From positions 1,550,001-1,614,000 of the forward strand of contig OZ244845.1 in assembly GCA_965220775.1 (NCBI GenBank): a DNA stretch of 64,000 nucleotides, written 5' to 3'. Below are positions 34,381 to 43,756 of the stretch, piece by piece. Each line of letters begins with the position of its first letter. Position 1 is the stretch's first letter. A program made the translations under genes and the position numbers. Source of the DNA: G963664835 sp965220775. Lineage in GTDB: Bacteria; Chloroflexota; UBA6077; FW602-bin22; JBCLEL01. The notes beneath the pieces were generated by a model. That model was not told the origin of the DNA. It worked only from the letters and a program-made list of their open reading frames with translations, and ran no database searches.

Positions 34381-35196
34381 ATGAAGATAGCCTACTCGAC
34401 AATTGCATGTCCCAATTGGAGTTTGGAAGAGGCGTTCAACAATGGGGCCGCGTACGGATACGCTGGTCTGGAGGTCGCCCTTATCGATGGCCAATGGGTC
34501 ACGCCGCGTCTCTTGAAGGAGAATCAGAGACGAATTCGCGACTTGTCGGAATCATCCGGATGCCGCGCCTTCGCCATCGCGCCTCACATAGAGTTGGGAA
34601 TAGAAGGCATCACCGGCCGGACCAAAGCACTTTCGGAAGCTCAAACCATTATCGAGTTAGCCGGAGATGTTGGGGCCGACCTGTTAAGACTATTTGGCGG
34701 TGTGCCAATTCACGCCCCAAATGACGAAGAGATTATCCAAGTCCTGAGCGAGGATTTGGCTCGACTCGACGAAGTGGCGGTGAGTAAGGGAGTCAAGATT
34801 GCCCTGGAATCCCACGGCCATTTTTCTAGCTCTCGGCGACTCGCGAAGCTCCTCGATAAGGTTAACTCACCACGTATCTTGGCGCTGTGGGATCTGTTAC
34901 ATCCAACACGGGTCGGAGAACCGGTACCAGTGGTGTGGCAACATTTGGTTGATCGACTTGGGTACTTACACCTCAAAGATGCTCGCAGGGAAGGGAATGA
35001 TGAATGGGGACAAGTTAGACTGGGCGAAGGAGATGTTCCGGTACGAGAGGCGCTCCGCGCTCTTGCGATGCGAGGTTTCGACGGATTCGTTGCCGTCGAG
35101 TGGGAAAAAGCGAACCATCCGCACCTAGCCGTGCCGGAGGACGTTCTTCCCGGTGAATTGGCCAAGATCGTTGAATATACGATCGATCTTGCCTGA
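34381..35196 (+). CDS. Sugar phosphate isomerase/epimerase (xylose isomerase-like TIM barrel)
   Basis: This 271-residue protein is of the AP-endonuclease-2/xylose isomerase-like barrel family. It opens MKIAYSTIACPNWSLEEAFNNGAAYGYAGLEVAL, has LLRLFGGVPIH, KIALESHGHFSS (metal Glu), LALWDLLHPTRVGEP (metal Asp), YLHLKDAR and FDGFVAVEWEK. Members isomerise or epimerise sugars or inositol derivatives with a divalent metal. AGGAGG precedes the ATG by 10 bases. It stands alone, so the substrate is unknown. Confidence 0.85.
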   Translation: MKIAYSTIACPNWSLEEAFNNGAAYGYAGLEVALIDGQWVTPRLLKENQRRIRDLSESSGCRAFAIAPHIELGIEGITGRTKALSEAQTIIELAGDVGADLLRLFGGVPIHAPNDEEIIQVLSEDLARLDEVAVSKGVKIALESHGHFSSSRRLAKLLDKVNSPRILALWDLLHPTRVGEPVPVVWQHLVDRLGYLHLKDARREGNDEWGQVRLGEGDVPVREALRALAMRGFDGFVAVEWEKANHPHLAVPEDVLPGELAKIVEYTIDLA

Positions 35197-35295
35197 CAAT
35201 ACTTAGGGGCAATTCTCCTCAAATCTAGCTGCTTGACCCTTCTGGGCGGACAGGCCTTCGCGGGACACGGCTATCTGGGTATTCCGGCCCAGCGA

Positions 35296-36000
35296 CTACC
35301 CAATCCAGCCGGCCGGACGCGGTACCTCTGTTAAGATCGGTAGATTGTCAAGCGTCTCTCGAGCCTCGGCTGTGGTTCGAACAGTATCGTCCAATTCGTA
35401 AATCAGGAACGGTATGCCAATGGCGAGGACCAGCACCACTAGGAAGCGGAGGCCCAGCTCAGCCAAACTTCGACTCCCAACTGGGCCGGACACGATGATT
35501 GGGTCTTGAAGGACGGTAACCTTTGGTCTCTGCCTGCTGATCAACGAAAATATGCTCTCGTCGCTCTCAGGACTGGACAACAGGTCCCTGGCGGCTGATG
35601 CGAGGCTCAACGCACCGGCGGACGTCGCCGATGTCGCCGTAACCGTCATGACGCGATGAGCCTTATGGGCTCGGAACGAACCTTCCACGACCTCCTCTTG
35701 ATTGCTCCTCAATAACTCCTGCGTCCTGGCAACGAACGTGGTAGAGCCTATGAAGTCGATGACATCATCGTTCAAATACTCTGACGCGACATAGGCATAG
35801 TATTCGTCGTACGTGTAAAACCTTCCGCTTATGGGCTCGGCATTTGGTCGCACAGCCAGCTTGAAAGTCGCGTCATAGGGCGTCGGTGGCGGCGTGACGA
35901 GTGCCACACTGGCCACGCTTGCCAAGACGCCTACTACCAAGACGGACAAGACAACCCACAATCGGGACAGGACGATGTCGGCATAGCCACGCAAATACAA
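35296..36000 (-). CDS. Wzz-like polysaccharide chain-length/co-polymerase protein
   Basis: This 234-residue membrane protein has a Wzz topology: an N-terminal helix (about 10-33), an extracytoplasmic region with long helices (about 45-185) and a second helix (about 188-208) followed by a short cytoplasmic tail. Wzz proteins set polysaccharide length. It lacks the tyrosine kinase found in many Gram-positive partners. TTG at 36000 follows GAGGG 8 bases upstream. It is the last gene of the exopolysaccharide cluster, directly after the priming transferase. Confidence 0.75.
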   Translation of the reverse strand: MYLRGYADIVLSRLWVVLSVLVVGVLASVASVALVTPPPTPYDATFKLAVRPNAEPISGRFYTYDEYYAYVASEYLNDDVIDFIGSTTFVARTQELLRSNQEEVVEGSFRAHKAHRVMTVTATSATSAGALSLASAARDLLSSPESDESIFSLISRQRPKVTVLQDPIIVSGPVGSRSLAELGLRFLVVLVLAIGIPFLIYELDDTVRTTAEARETLDNLPILTEVPRPAGWIG

Positions 36001-36019
36001 TTTGATAACCCTCGAAAAC

Positions 36020-37513
36020 TCAGTAAGCGCCGTAACCGAACAGGACTGCCGGGATAGTTCGCAGTATGATCGTGATCTCCAGACCGAGTGACCAGTTCTC
36101 TACATACCATATGTCGAGCAGAGCCATCTCATCAAATGGTAGATCGCTCCTCCCAGAAACCTGCCAAAGGCCCGTGATCCCTGGAGGAACCGAAAGTCGC
36201 CGGAGATGCCAATCCTGGTAACGCTCGACTTCTCTCGGAAGAGCTGGCCGTGGGCCAACAAGGCTCATGTCGCCGCGAAGCACGTTGTAGAATTGAGGCA
36301 CTTCGTCCAAGCTGAAGCGACGAATTGCTCGCCCGACTCTGGTTACTCGAGGATCATCTTTGATCTTGAACAGCGGGCCCTCGGTTTCATTGCGCGCCAT
36401 AAGCTCCGGCAAGCGCTCCTCAGCGTCCACAGTCATCGAGCGAAACTTGTAGAAATCGAAGGGCTTACCCTGACGACCGACTCGACGTTGGCGCACCATG
36501 ATCGGACCCGACGAGTCGATCCGGATAGCGATAGCGATAATCAGTATGAGCGGCGCCGCAAGTATCAATAGTATCGAAGCACCCACGATGTCCAGGATAC
36601 GCTTTAGCACGAACATGTGGCCCGGCAAACGAGCTTCCCGCATCCGAACGAGCGGTATTCCATTGATGCTTTCTATATCGAGTTGATTGAGGCTCAAGTC
36701 ATAAAAGTCGGGCACTATTCTGAGAGTGACGTTTTGGCGTTCGACCGCCATCAAGAGGCCGGTGACCTGTTTATGGGATGCGGATGGGAGGGCGATGATA
36801 ACCTCCGCCACCTCATGGCTATCTACAAGAGTAGGGGTCTGCTCCGCCGATCCGAGGTAGGGAATCCTTCCTATTTTCTCCCGGGGAATGTCATCGACAA
36901 ACCCAACTATGTGGTAACCAAGCTCAGGTTGAGCAACGATATTTTGGATTATCGCACGACCCAGGCTGCTGCCCCCGACTACGAGTACTCGTCGCAAACC
37001 TAACCCGCGCCGCCGCCGGTGATCGCGGATCAACGAAACCACTATCCGGCTAACAGTCAGGAAAACGAAGCACAGGGCGAAGGCGTAGATGAACGTTAGG
37101 CGGGAGTAGCCAAATGGGCGGAAATAGAACACGCCAACGACCAAGATCGCAACGCTTATCAGAGACCCTGTCGCGAATATTGTAAATTCGTCAGCCCAAC
37201 TCAGCCGCCTCCGTTGTCGATACAGTCCCTTCAACCAGAATGTAACCAGCATCAGAACAGCGAATGTTAGCTGAATGCCGGCGTAGCTACCCAGGGGCAA
37301 GTAGTCTTGCTGAGCGACCTCGCGGCCAATCTGTAGCTCGTAGCGTATGAACCACGCCAGCATGAACGCCAGATTTACGAGAATGCCATCGATGATGACA
37401 AGCAATAATATGGGCTGTCTGCCCGAATTCGATCGATCGTTGGAGGCCTGATCTGTTGGAGGAACGTTCTCAGGCTCGATCGGCGACTCAGGAAACTCTG
37501 GCAAAGTCCGCAT
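36020..37513 (-). CDS. Exopolysaccharide polyprenyl-phosphate sugar-1-phosphate transferase (WbaP/CpsE-like)
   Basis: This 497-residue protein has about five N-terminal transmembrane helices, a Rossmann-like middle (RRVLVVGGSSLGRAI), one membrane-associated helix (ILDIVGASILLILAAPLILIIAIAIRI), and the catalytic domain with KFRSMTVDA, RRFSLDEVPQFYNVLRGDMSLVGPRPALPRE. It starts repeat-unit assembly by loading a sugar phosphate onto undecaprenyl phosphate. The ATG lies inside the previous glycosyltransferase gene (26-base overlap), after GAGAGGG. It is the priming enzyme of this cluster. Confidence 0.92.
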   Translation of the reverse strand: MRTLPEFPESPIEPENVPPTDQASNDRSNSGRQPILLLVIIDGILVNLAFMLAWFIRYELQIGREVAQQDYLPLGSYAGIQLTFAVLMLVTFWLKGLYRQRRRLSWADEFTIFATGSLISVAILVVGVFYFRPFGYSRLTFIYAFALCFVFLTVSRIVVSLIRDHRRRRGLGLRRVLVVGGSSLGRAIIQNIVAQPELGYHIVGFVDDIPREKIGRIPYLGSAEQTPTLVDSHEVAEVIIALPSASHKQVTGLLMAVERQNVTLRIVPDFYDLSLNQLDIESINGIPLVRMREARLPGHMFVLKRILDIVGASILLILAAPLILIIAIAIRIDSSGPIMVRQRRVGRQGKPFDFYKFRSMTVDAEERLPELMARNETEGPLFKIKDDPRVTRVGRAIRRFSLDEVPQFYNVLRGDMSLVGPRPALPREVERYQDWHLRRLSVPPGITGLWQVSGRSDLPFDEMALLDIWYVENWSLGLEITIILRTIPAVLFGYGAY

Positions 37514-38615
37514 AGACCCTCTCTACCCGTCGGGCGGTCTGGCGCCAATCAAATATCGCCGCGCGCTTAATTCCTCGATCGCGCATCTCGAGCATTGCCT
37601 GATCCTCCGTCAGCCTTGCCATCTCGCTCGCCAGAAGTTCCGTGTCCAAAGGATCGGCTATCACGGCGCCATCTGCTACGATTTCGGGCAACGAACCACG
37701 GTTAGACACGATTGTGGGGAGGCCGCACGCCATTGCTTCCAGCGGAGGGAGGCCGAATCCTTCGTATAACGAAGGAAAAACGAACACGGTAGCGGAATTG
37801 TACCATAGTGGTAGTTCCTCATCGTCGACATATCCTACAAAGCGGATATCAGCCGCGAGTGAATGAGCCAACTCCAACACAGGTTCATACAGCCATCCCA
37901 GCGCACCGCTAATTATCAGTGGCATTCTTCCCCTAAGGCTCGCGGGTAACTGGGCATACGCTCGTATTAGTCCTTCCACGTTCTTTCGCGGCTCCAACGT
38001 CCCGTGGTAGTAGTAGAATGCATCTGGCAAACCCTTGCGGGACTTGAAATCCTGAACTGTTGCTGGTGACAGCGGCCGAAATCTGCGATCAACGCCGTTG
38101 TAAATGACCTGAATTCGCTCCTTAGGAATGCCATATACGCGCACTATATCCCGCTTGGCACTTTCTGAGACAGCTACAATGACCGCTGCTCGCTTTAGCG
38201 CCAACCTGGTGAATGTGCGTAGATAGAGAGAGTTCATCCGATTGAACAATCTGGGTAGCAACTCGAAGCTAAGATCGTGGACTGTGACGAAAGAGGACGT
38301 GGACATCGCTAAGGGACAAACGTAAGCCGGCGAATGAAGTGCCTCTATCCGCAAGGCCCGACACCATGCCGGCAGGACCGTTTGCTCCCAGATAATGCGA
38401 GGTATCGGACGCTTGAGTGCTGCGCCGCTCGGATGCCATACTCGATGGCTGTTTTTGAATTCATCTTTCGGTTGAGGCTCAGGGCTGAACACGTGCAATT
38501 CGAGCCCTTGTGGTACTTCCAGGTTAGCCAGCAAACCCTGGATGTAGTTGTTAATCCCGGCGCTTCGATAGTTCGGGTCATAATTGAGCAATCCAGCGTT
38601 CATACCAACGCGCAT
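37488..38615 (-). CDS. GT4-family glycosyltransferase
   Basis: This 375-residue GT-B retaining transferase has an N-terminal acceptor domain with the SAGINNYIQGLL loop, the FHDLSFELLP-like VHDLSF motif, VIVAVSESAKRDIVRVYGI, VIYNGVDRRFRPL, and the donor domain motif E-x7-E in FPSLYEGFGLPPLEAMACGLPTIVSN. It adds one sugar of the polysaccharide repeat. The stop region overlaps the next gene. A 396-base gap precedes it. Confidence 0.9.
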   Translation of the reverse strand: MRVGMNAGLLNYDPNYRSAGINNYIQGLLANLEVPQGLELHVFSPEPQPKDEFKNSHRVWHPSGAALKRPIPRIIWEQTVLPAWCRALRIEALHSPAYVCPLAMSTSSFVTVHDLSFELLPRLFNRMNSLYLRTFTRLALKRAAVIVAVSESAKRDIVRVYGIPKERIQVIYNGVDRRFRPLSPATVQDFKSRKGLPDAFYYYHGTLEPRKNVEGLIRAYAQLPASLRGRMPLIISGALGWLYEPVLELAHSLAADIRFVGYVDDEELPLWYNSATVFVFPSLYEGFGLPPLEAMACGLPTIVSNRGSLPEIVADGAVIADPLDTELLASEMARLTEDQAMLEMRDRGIKRAAIFDWRQTARRVERVYADFARVS

Positions 38616-39011
38616 GGCATCTCAATCCAATGAAACACTTTGTCCCGGGGTAGTTGGTCGAACACCGAAGCTTGCCTTACCTCTTACCCAAAAAGTAGGC
38701 TATTCTAACTATCGAGCTGTTCCCGTAATCAGCACGATGACGCGCCGCGAATCGGATACTTGACTTCTCAAGGAGACGGCGGTCCATGGCGACTTCCCTG
38801 GCAAAATCTTAGGCTAGCCAGGTAGGTCGGTCAAGGCGAGCTTTGGCTTGACCCAATGGTTTTCAAGTTTTGCCGATTCTGTTTGCTTCACTGCCGGCTC
38901 CGACTCGATGGGAAGTTCGCGCGCCCATATTCGCGCTCGACATAAAGGAGCACAGGCAACTTAGTTGGCGTATGTGAGCAGTCCAGCAAATGTCTCACAT
39001 CACATCCACCG
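38616..39011. other. Intergenic gap inside the polysaccharide cluster
   Basis: No coding frame or RNA was seen. On the minus strand a TAGAAT-like -10 lies near 38707 ahead of the transferase at 37488-38615, so the last three genes may have their own promoter. Confidence 0.35.
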
Positions 39012-40109
39012 TTAGAGCAAAGCCAACTCGAAGGCGCGGTATGTTTCCCGAGCGATCCGGTCGCTGCTGAAATGGTTAATTACACGCTCGCGCCCGCGCT
39101 CGGCTAAGTCGCGCCGAAAATCAGGCTCACCGGCAAGCCTCCGCAAGCATCGATGCAAGCCTTCCACATCTTTCTCCGGGAAAATCATTCCTGCGTCTCC
39201 AACGACTGATGGGATTTCTCCGCTGTCGCTGCCAACCACCGCGACACCACACGCCATAGCTTCAATCAATATGCGTCCGAACTGTTCTTGCCAGCGGGGA
39301 GCACTGATCGACGGCAAGACAGCGACATCCAACCGCCTCAGCCACGCCGGCACATCCGTAGAGTTAATGGATGGCTCAAATTGACACCGCTCGCCGAATC
39401 CTGCGTCAGTTGCCGCTTGAACAAGTGTCTCCCGCATGGATCCGTAGCCAGCGATCAACAGCCGCCAGCCATCATTTTCGCCGCCGGCCATAGCATCAAT
39501 TAGCAGGTGAACCCCTTTCGCAGGCACTAGCCGACCGATGTAGCCTACAGTGAATGGACGGTCAGCCGGACGATGGCCGGGGGAGAACACCTCGGTATCC
39601 ACGCCGAATTGAGGGGTTACGGCAATACGTCCGCGGAAACCACGAGCGCGCAGTACCACCTCAGCGGTGGTTGTGCCGGCGATTGCTACTCGGCAGCGAT
39701 TGAACACAAATCTCTGCATCAGCCAAAACGGCAACGGAAGTCTGTGGTTCAGGTTCTGCCAGGTAAAGAATACTGCGGGAATCTTCAGTCTAGTCGCATC
39801 GCGCATCGCCAGGAAAGTCGCCAGATTGTAGGGCTCCTCGTCAATGAACACCAGGTCTGGCCCGAATCGTTCAATCTCTTTGGCTAGTCCCGGGTAGTAA
39901 TGTAGGTGAAAGCGTCCATTGAATCTGAGAGGAAGAGGATGAATCAGATGGCGGGCCGATGGCGATATCTCCAGTCCGTGCTCTTGTCCTTCCTCAATCC
40001 AGCTTCTAGGGACACATGCGCGGATCTCACAACCCAAACGCTCAAGGTCGAGCAGTTTGCGCTGGTATGAGGCGCGCACCAGTGCTTTGGAGATGATCAG
40101 AGCCTTCAT
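39012..40109 (-). CDS. GT4-family glycosyltransferase
   Basis: This 365-residue transferase has TVGYIGRLVPAKGVHLLIDAM and the E-x7-E donor site in WQEQFGRILIEAMACGVAVVGSDSGEIPSVVG. The N-terminal domain starts KALIISKALVRASYQRKLLDLERLGCEI, typical of an acceptor site facing a lipid-linked glycan. The ATG follows the previous stop by 9 bases. The sugar is unknown. Confidence 0.9.
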   Translation of the reverse strand: MKALIISKALVRASYQRKLLDLERLGCEIRACVPRSWIEEGQEHGLEISPSARHLIHPLPLRFNGRFHLHYYPGLAKEIERFGPDLVFIDEEPYNLATFLAMRDATRLKIPAVFFTWQNLNHRLPLPFWLMQRFVFNRCRVAIAGTTTAEVVLRARGFRGRIAVTPQFGVDTEVFSPGHRPADRPFTVGYIGRLVPAKGVHLLIDAMAGGENDGWRLLIAGYGSMRETLVQAATDAGFGERCQFEPSINSTDVPAWLRRLDVAVLPSISAPRWQEQFGRILIEAMACGVAVVGSDSGEIPSVVGDAGMIFPEKDVEGLHRCLRRLAGEPDFRRDLAERGRERVINHFSSDRIARETYRAFELALL

Positions 40110-40118
40110 CTAAACTTG

Positions 40119-41225
40119 TCAGCCCAGTGCTTCTCGATAAACGGCGTGCGTTCCGGCAAGAGTTCGCTGCCAACTGAACTGGCCGGCTCGATCCCGGCCG
40201 GCGATCCGTAACTCTTCCACCAAACGGTCGTCCTCTTGCAGGCGCTCCAACGCGATTGAGATCGGCAAGGGGTCGTTGGGGTCGAATAGAAGCGCTGCGT
40301 TGCCGGCTACCTCGGGCGAGGATGACTGGTTTGCTACAGCCACTGCAGCGCCGGCGGCCATCGCTTCCAATGGCGGAAGGCCGAATCCCTCGTACAAAGA
40401 CGGCCAGATCACAGCCCTTGCTTGATTGTATAGAACGCGAAGCTCACGGTCTGGTACCGACCCCACAAACCGCACTCGTGCCGCAATGCCGCAGCGCCGC
40501 ACGATCGCTTTCACATCAGCTATTGTCCGATTGGGTGTAGGCACATGTCCTGCCAAAACAAGAGGAATGGTATCCTGTCGGCGAGTTGCTAGGAGAGCAT
40601 ACGCCACTACTAAACGCCCCAAATTTTTGCGCCGGTCGAAGCTGCCAGCGTAAAAAAAGTAGCCGCCCGGCTTCAAATCGAAGCGATTCAGAGTGATAGA
40701 CGTTTCCTCAACAGTTATCGGTTCAAAGAATATTGGATCGGCAGCCAAAGGGACTACCTTGATCTTTTCTTCCGATATGCCAAGCGTCGACGTTATCTCA
40801 TACGCTGAAGATTGCGAGTCAGTGACGATGCGCTCGGCATTCCGGGCTCCTACTCTTGTCACCAGGAAGTAGAGCTTTGCTAGGGGGGTGGGTGAATATT
40901 CCGGCCACTTCAATGGAACCAGATCGTGGATCGTGGTAACAAAGCGCGTCAAAGCTACGGCCGGCCCCGCGAAATATGGGAAATGCACTAGGTCGGCTCC
41001 CAGCCGGCGGGCGCGTACCAGGTCTCCGTACTGCTCGTTGAAAAGCTTTGCAATTAGTTGGATGCCCCGGCTCGTCTTGCTCCTACCTGCGTCATGAGCT
41101 GGGGCCGGCAAGACCAGTAGATCGATGTCGCGATGGCTGTCCAGTCCCGACAACAACTGACGCGCATAGCGCCCGGTGCCGGTACGGGGGATTGTCAGAA
41201 AGTAGCTGTTTAGTGCAATTCTCAC
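40119..41225 (-). CDS. GT4-family glycosyltransferase
   Basis: This transferase has about 368 residues. It shows the RTGTGRYARQLLSGL acceptor loop, VTTIHDLVPLKWP, ERIVTDSQSSAYEI, GSFDRRKNLGRLVVAY and the donor motif SLYEGFGLPPLEAMAAGAAVAVANQSSSPEV. I start at GTG 41225 (MRIALNSYFLT); a TTG at 41243 adds 6 residues and is possible. Its closest neighbour in sequence style is the transferase at 37488, so a duplication within the cluster is likely. Confidence 0.88.
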   Translation of the reverse strand: MRIALNSYFLTIPRTGTGRYARQLLSGLDSHRDIDLLVLPAPAHDAGRSKTSRGIQLIAKLFNEQYGDLVRARRLGADLVHFPYFAGPAVALTRFVTTIHDLVPLKWPEYSPTPLAKLYFLVTRVGARNAERIVTDSQSSAYEITSTLGISEEKIKVVPLAADPIFFEPITVEETSITLNRFDLKPGGYFFYAGSFDRRKNLGRLVVAYALLATRRQDTIPLVLAGHVPTPNRTIADVKAIVRRCGIAARVRFVGSVPDRELRVLYNQARAVIWPSLYEGFGLPPLEAMAAGAAVAVANQSSSPEVAGNAALLFDPNDPLPISIALERLQEDDRLVEELRIAGRDRAGQFSWQRTLAGTHAVYREALG

Positions 41226-41393
41226 ATTCAGAGCTTTCACCAATCGTTATTCGACGCACAGCAACTTGCGCAGGTGCGACCGCCGTTGGGAGGACGCAGC
41301 CAAGGCGTTGCCTCTGGCGATGGGTGTGCTCTCAAGGCATAGTGATCCCAACGCCCATGGATTTCTTCCATTAATTCAATGATGACACGTATC

Positions 41394-42536
41394 TTAGGGA
41401 TCAGATGCCAAACGCTGATAGATGGAGAGTAGCTGCTCGGCCGTCGATCGCCAACTGAAGAGACTGGCCTGTTTTCGTCCTCTGCCCGCCAACTCGGCAG
41501 CCAATTCCTCGTCTCCCAGTACGGAACGGAATGCATCGGCGATGGCGTCTATCTCATCCGGCGCGACCAGGAGCCCAGCGTCGCCCATGACCTCCGGAAG
41601 CGATGCTCTCTTCGAGCACACCACCGGGGTACCGCAAGCCATGGCTTCAAGCACGGGCAGTCCGAATCCTTCGTAGAAGGAGACCCAAGCGAACAGGTCG
41701 GACATTGTATACAACGCAGGCAGGTCATCCTCTTCGACGTAGCCCAGGAAAACAATGTCATCTGCCACGTCAATCGCTTTAGCAGTCGTGAAGACGTCCT
41801 GGTAGAGCCAGCCCTTGCCGCCCCCTATGACTAACTTATGCGGCGATTGCGTCATCCCCTTAAAACGAGAGAAGGCCTTCATAAGGCCGATCAGGTTCTT
41901 GCGCGGCTCAATTGTGCTAATGGTCAAGATGTATGGAAATGAGATGTGGTATTTGCGCCGCGTACTCTCCAAGGCTATCTCGTCGACCACCGGTGCGAAT
42001 CTGGGCTCTACGCCCGGAAGCAATACTTGGACGCGTTCCGGCGGCACGTCGAGCAATACCATCAGATCGTTGCCAGTGCTCTCAGAATCGGCCAGCACGA
42101 GAGATGCTCCGGCCACCGATGGCGGGACGACCCGCTCAAGATACTGGCGCAATCCCTTCTCAGCGTACTCTGGATGGACAAGGAATGAGAGGTCGTGCAC
42201 AGTCAGCACGGCCTTCCCGCTACGGAGAGGTGGCAGGGTGAAGTCGGGGAAGTGGCAGACATCGACCGGCCCGGTGAACATGTCCACAGGAAAGGGCACC
42301 CCAAGCCGGAACCAGAGGTTGGTCAGCGATCGGTCCGAAACTGGGATTTGGACGCGCCGGAAGTTCGATGCTCCGGGAGGAGGGAACCCGTCTTGCTTAA
42401 GGTCGCGAGAGGGATAGAAGAGCACATACTCGTTCTCGCGATCCAGCTTGGCTAACTCCGATACGATACACCTGGTATATCGGCCAATGCCGGCTCGTTG
42501 GTTCACCGCCGGAGAGTAGTCGATTCCGACTCTCAA
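41394..42536 (-). CDS. GT4-family glycosyltransferase
   Basis: This 380-residue protein has VDYSPAVNQRAGIGRYTRCIV, LTVHDLSFLVHPEYAEKGL, VLADSESTGNDLM, VLLPGVEPRFAP and the donor motif FVSFYEGFGLPVLEAMACGTPVVCSKRASLPEVMGD. TTG at 42536 follows GAGGCG. Members of this group include mannosyl- and rhamnosyltransferases of surface glycans. The exact sugar cannot be read from sequence. Confidence 0.9.
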   Translation of the reverse strand: MRVGIDYSPAVNQRAGIGRYTRCIVSELAKLDRENEYVLFYPSRDLKQDGFPPPGASNFRRVQIPVSDRSLTNLWFRLGVPFPVDMFTGPVDVCHFPDFTLPPLRSGKAVLTVHDLSFLVHPEYAEKGLRQYLERVVPPSVAGASLVLADSESTGNDLMVLLDVPPERVQVLLPGVEPRFAPVVDEIALESTRRKYHISFPYILTISTIEPRKNLIGLMKAFSRFKGMTQSPHKLVIGGGKGWLYQDVFTTAKAIDVADDIVFLGYVEEDDLPALYTMSDLFAWVSFYEGFGLPVLEAMACGTPVVCSKRASLPEVMGDAGLLVAPDEIDAIADAFRSVLGDEELAAELAGRGRKQASLFSWRSTAEQLLSIYQRLASDP

Positions 42537-42703
42537 TCTACGCCTCAGTTTAAGTTGATGTAACTACGACAATAACTAATGGGTGGGGTGTCGTGTCTTA
42601 TACAAGTATAAGAGCTGATTTCAATGGGCCCATACATCGTGCTCAAGAGTGCCGTTCGGTCGTATCCCAGGCGCCGGAAAACACGGTGGCCTCGGACCCA
42701 CCG

Positions 42704-43756
42704 CTACTTGTTCCGGTAAAACGCGTATACGATGGCGCCAAAGACTACGATGCTGATCCAGCTAATTACTCGGTCAAGTGCGGTGATGGTCAGCGCGACC
42801 GCTGGTTCAACGCCGAGCAGTACCAGCGCCCCGTACAACCCTGCCTCTACGTAACCGAAGCCGGCCGGCGTGCCTGGCGGTGCCGTCAACAGGGCCGCCC
42901 CCAGGGCCAAAAAGGCGATCATTGCTATCTCTAGAGGCAGTGACTCGTTGAGCGATACGCCTATGGATCGAGTAACGAAGAACATCCTGGCTGGTTCGCT
43001 AATCCATAGTAGTAGCGTCAATAGGAAGAGCAGATTGTTATTTCCGAACGAACCGATGGTGCCTTCACGGAACCGGTCGTATATACCCGTGAATCGGGGT
43101 GGTATGAGAGATATCACTAACACTTGCCAGCGACTCATTACCAATAAGCCAAGTACCGCAACTAGCACTAGGACCGCACCGGTCATGACAAGAGTCTCTA
43201 CTTGAGCCGGCAACCTCCCACGGAAGCTAATCAATGCGGTGACGGCTATAAGCGCGATTACCGTAGCAAAATCGATGATGCGTTCGGCTGCTATAGTTCC
43301 GCCTGTTTTTGTCAGTGACACGCCCACAGATCTTTTCATCAGATATGCGCGATACACGTCGCCCAGCTTGGCCGGTACCAGACAGTTAGCAAACCAAGAG
43401 ATGAATATTATTCTGCCCAAGCCGAATACATTGAGTAGCTCATCCTGCCTGAACCCCGCATTCGTCAGAAGTAGTCTCCAGCGCACGGCACGTAGTGGAA
43501 ATGTCGTGTAGTAGACGATCAGGCCAGCCAGTAAGTACAAGGGATTTGCCGAGCTAATCTCTTGCCAGGTACGGTCGAAATCGATATTGGTTTGGGATAG
43601 TAGAAACGCCAAAAGCGCTATGGCTATGCCAAAAGAGATAAACGTCCGGGGGTTGCCCAAGCGACGAAACAGCGAGATATCCGATCCCGTGTCTGATGGA
43701 AGCGAGGTAGTCTCCGCCGTCTGGACGGTTGGTCGATTGTTGCCGTTAGTGCTCAA
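42704..43756 (-). CDS. LPG-synthase-type transmembrane protein (UPF0104/AglD-like)
   Basis: This 350-residue polytopic membrane protein has about eight helices and the family stretch TTFPLRAVRWRLLL, ISWFANCLVPAKLGDVYRAYLMKRSVGVSLTKTGGTIAAERIIDF and PPGTPAGFGYVEAGLYGALV, which mark the lysylphosphatidylglycerol synthase transmembrane/UPF0104 family. Members flip or modify lipid-linked substrates. No classic Wzx flippase is in the cluster, so this may export the lipid-linked oligosaccharide (inference). TTG at 43756 overlaps the stop of the preceding Wzy-like gene by 11 bases. Confidence 0.8.
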   Translation of the reverse strand: MSTNGNNRPTVQTAETTSLPSDTGSDISLFRRLGNPRTFISFGIAIALLAFLLSQTNIDFDRTWQEISSANPLYLLAGLIVYYTTFPLRAVRWRLLLTNAGFRQDELLNVFGLGRIIFISWFANCLVPAKLGDVYRAYLMKRSVGVSLTKTGGTIAAERIIDFATVIALIAVTALISFRGRLPAQVETLVMTGAVLVLVAVLGLLVMSRWQVLVISLIPPRFTGIYDRFREGTIGSFGNNNLLFLLTLLLWISEPARMFFVTRSIGVSLNESLPLEIAMIAFLALGAALLTAPPGTPAGFGYVEAGLYGALVLLGVEPAVALTITALDRVISWISIVVFGAIVYAFYRNK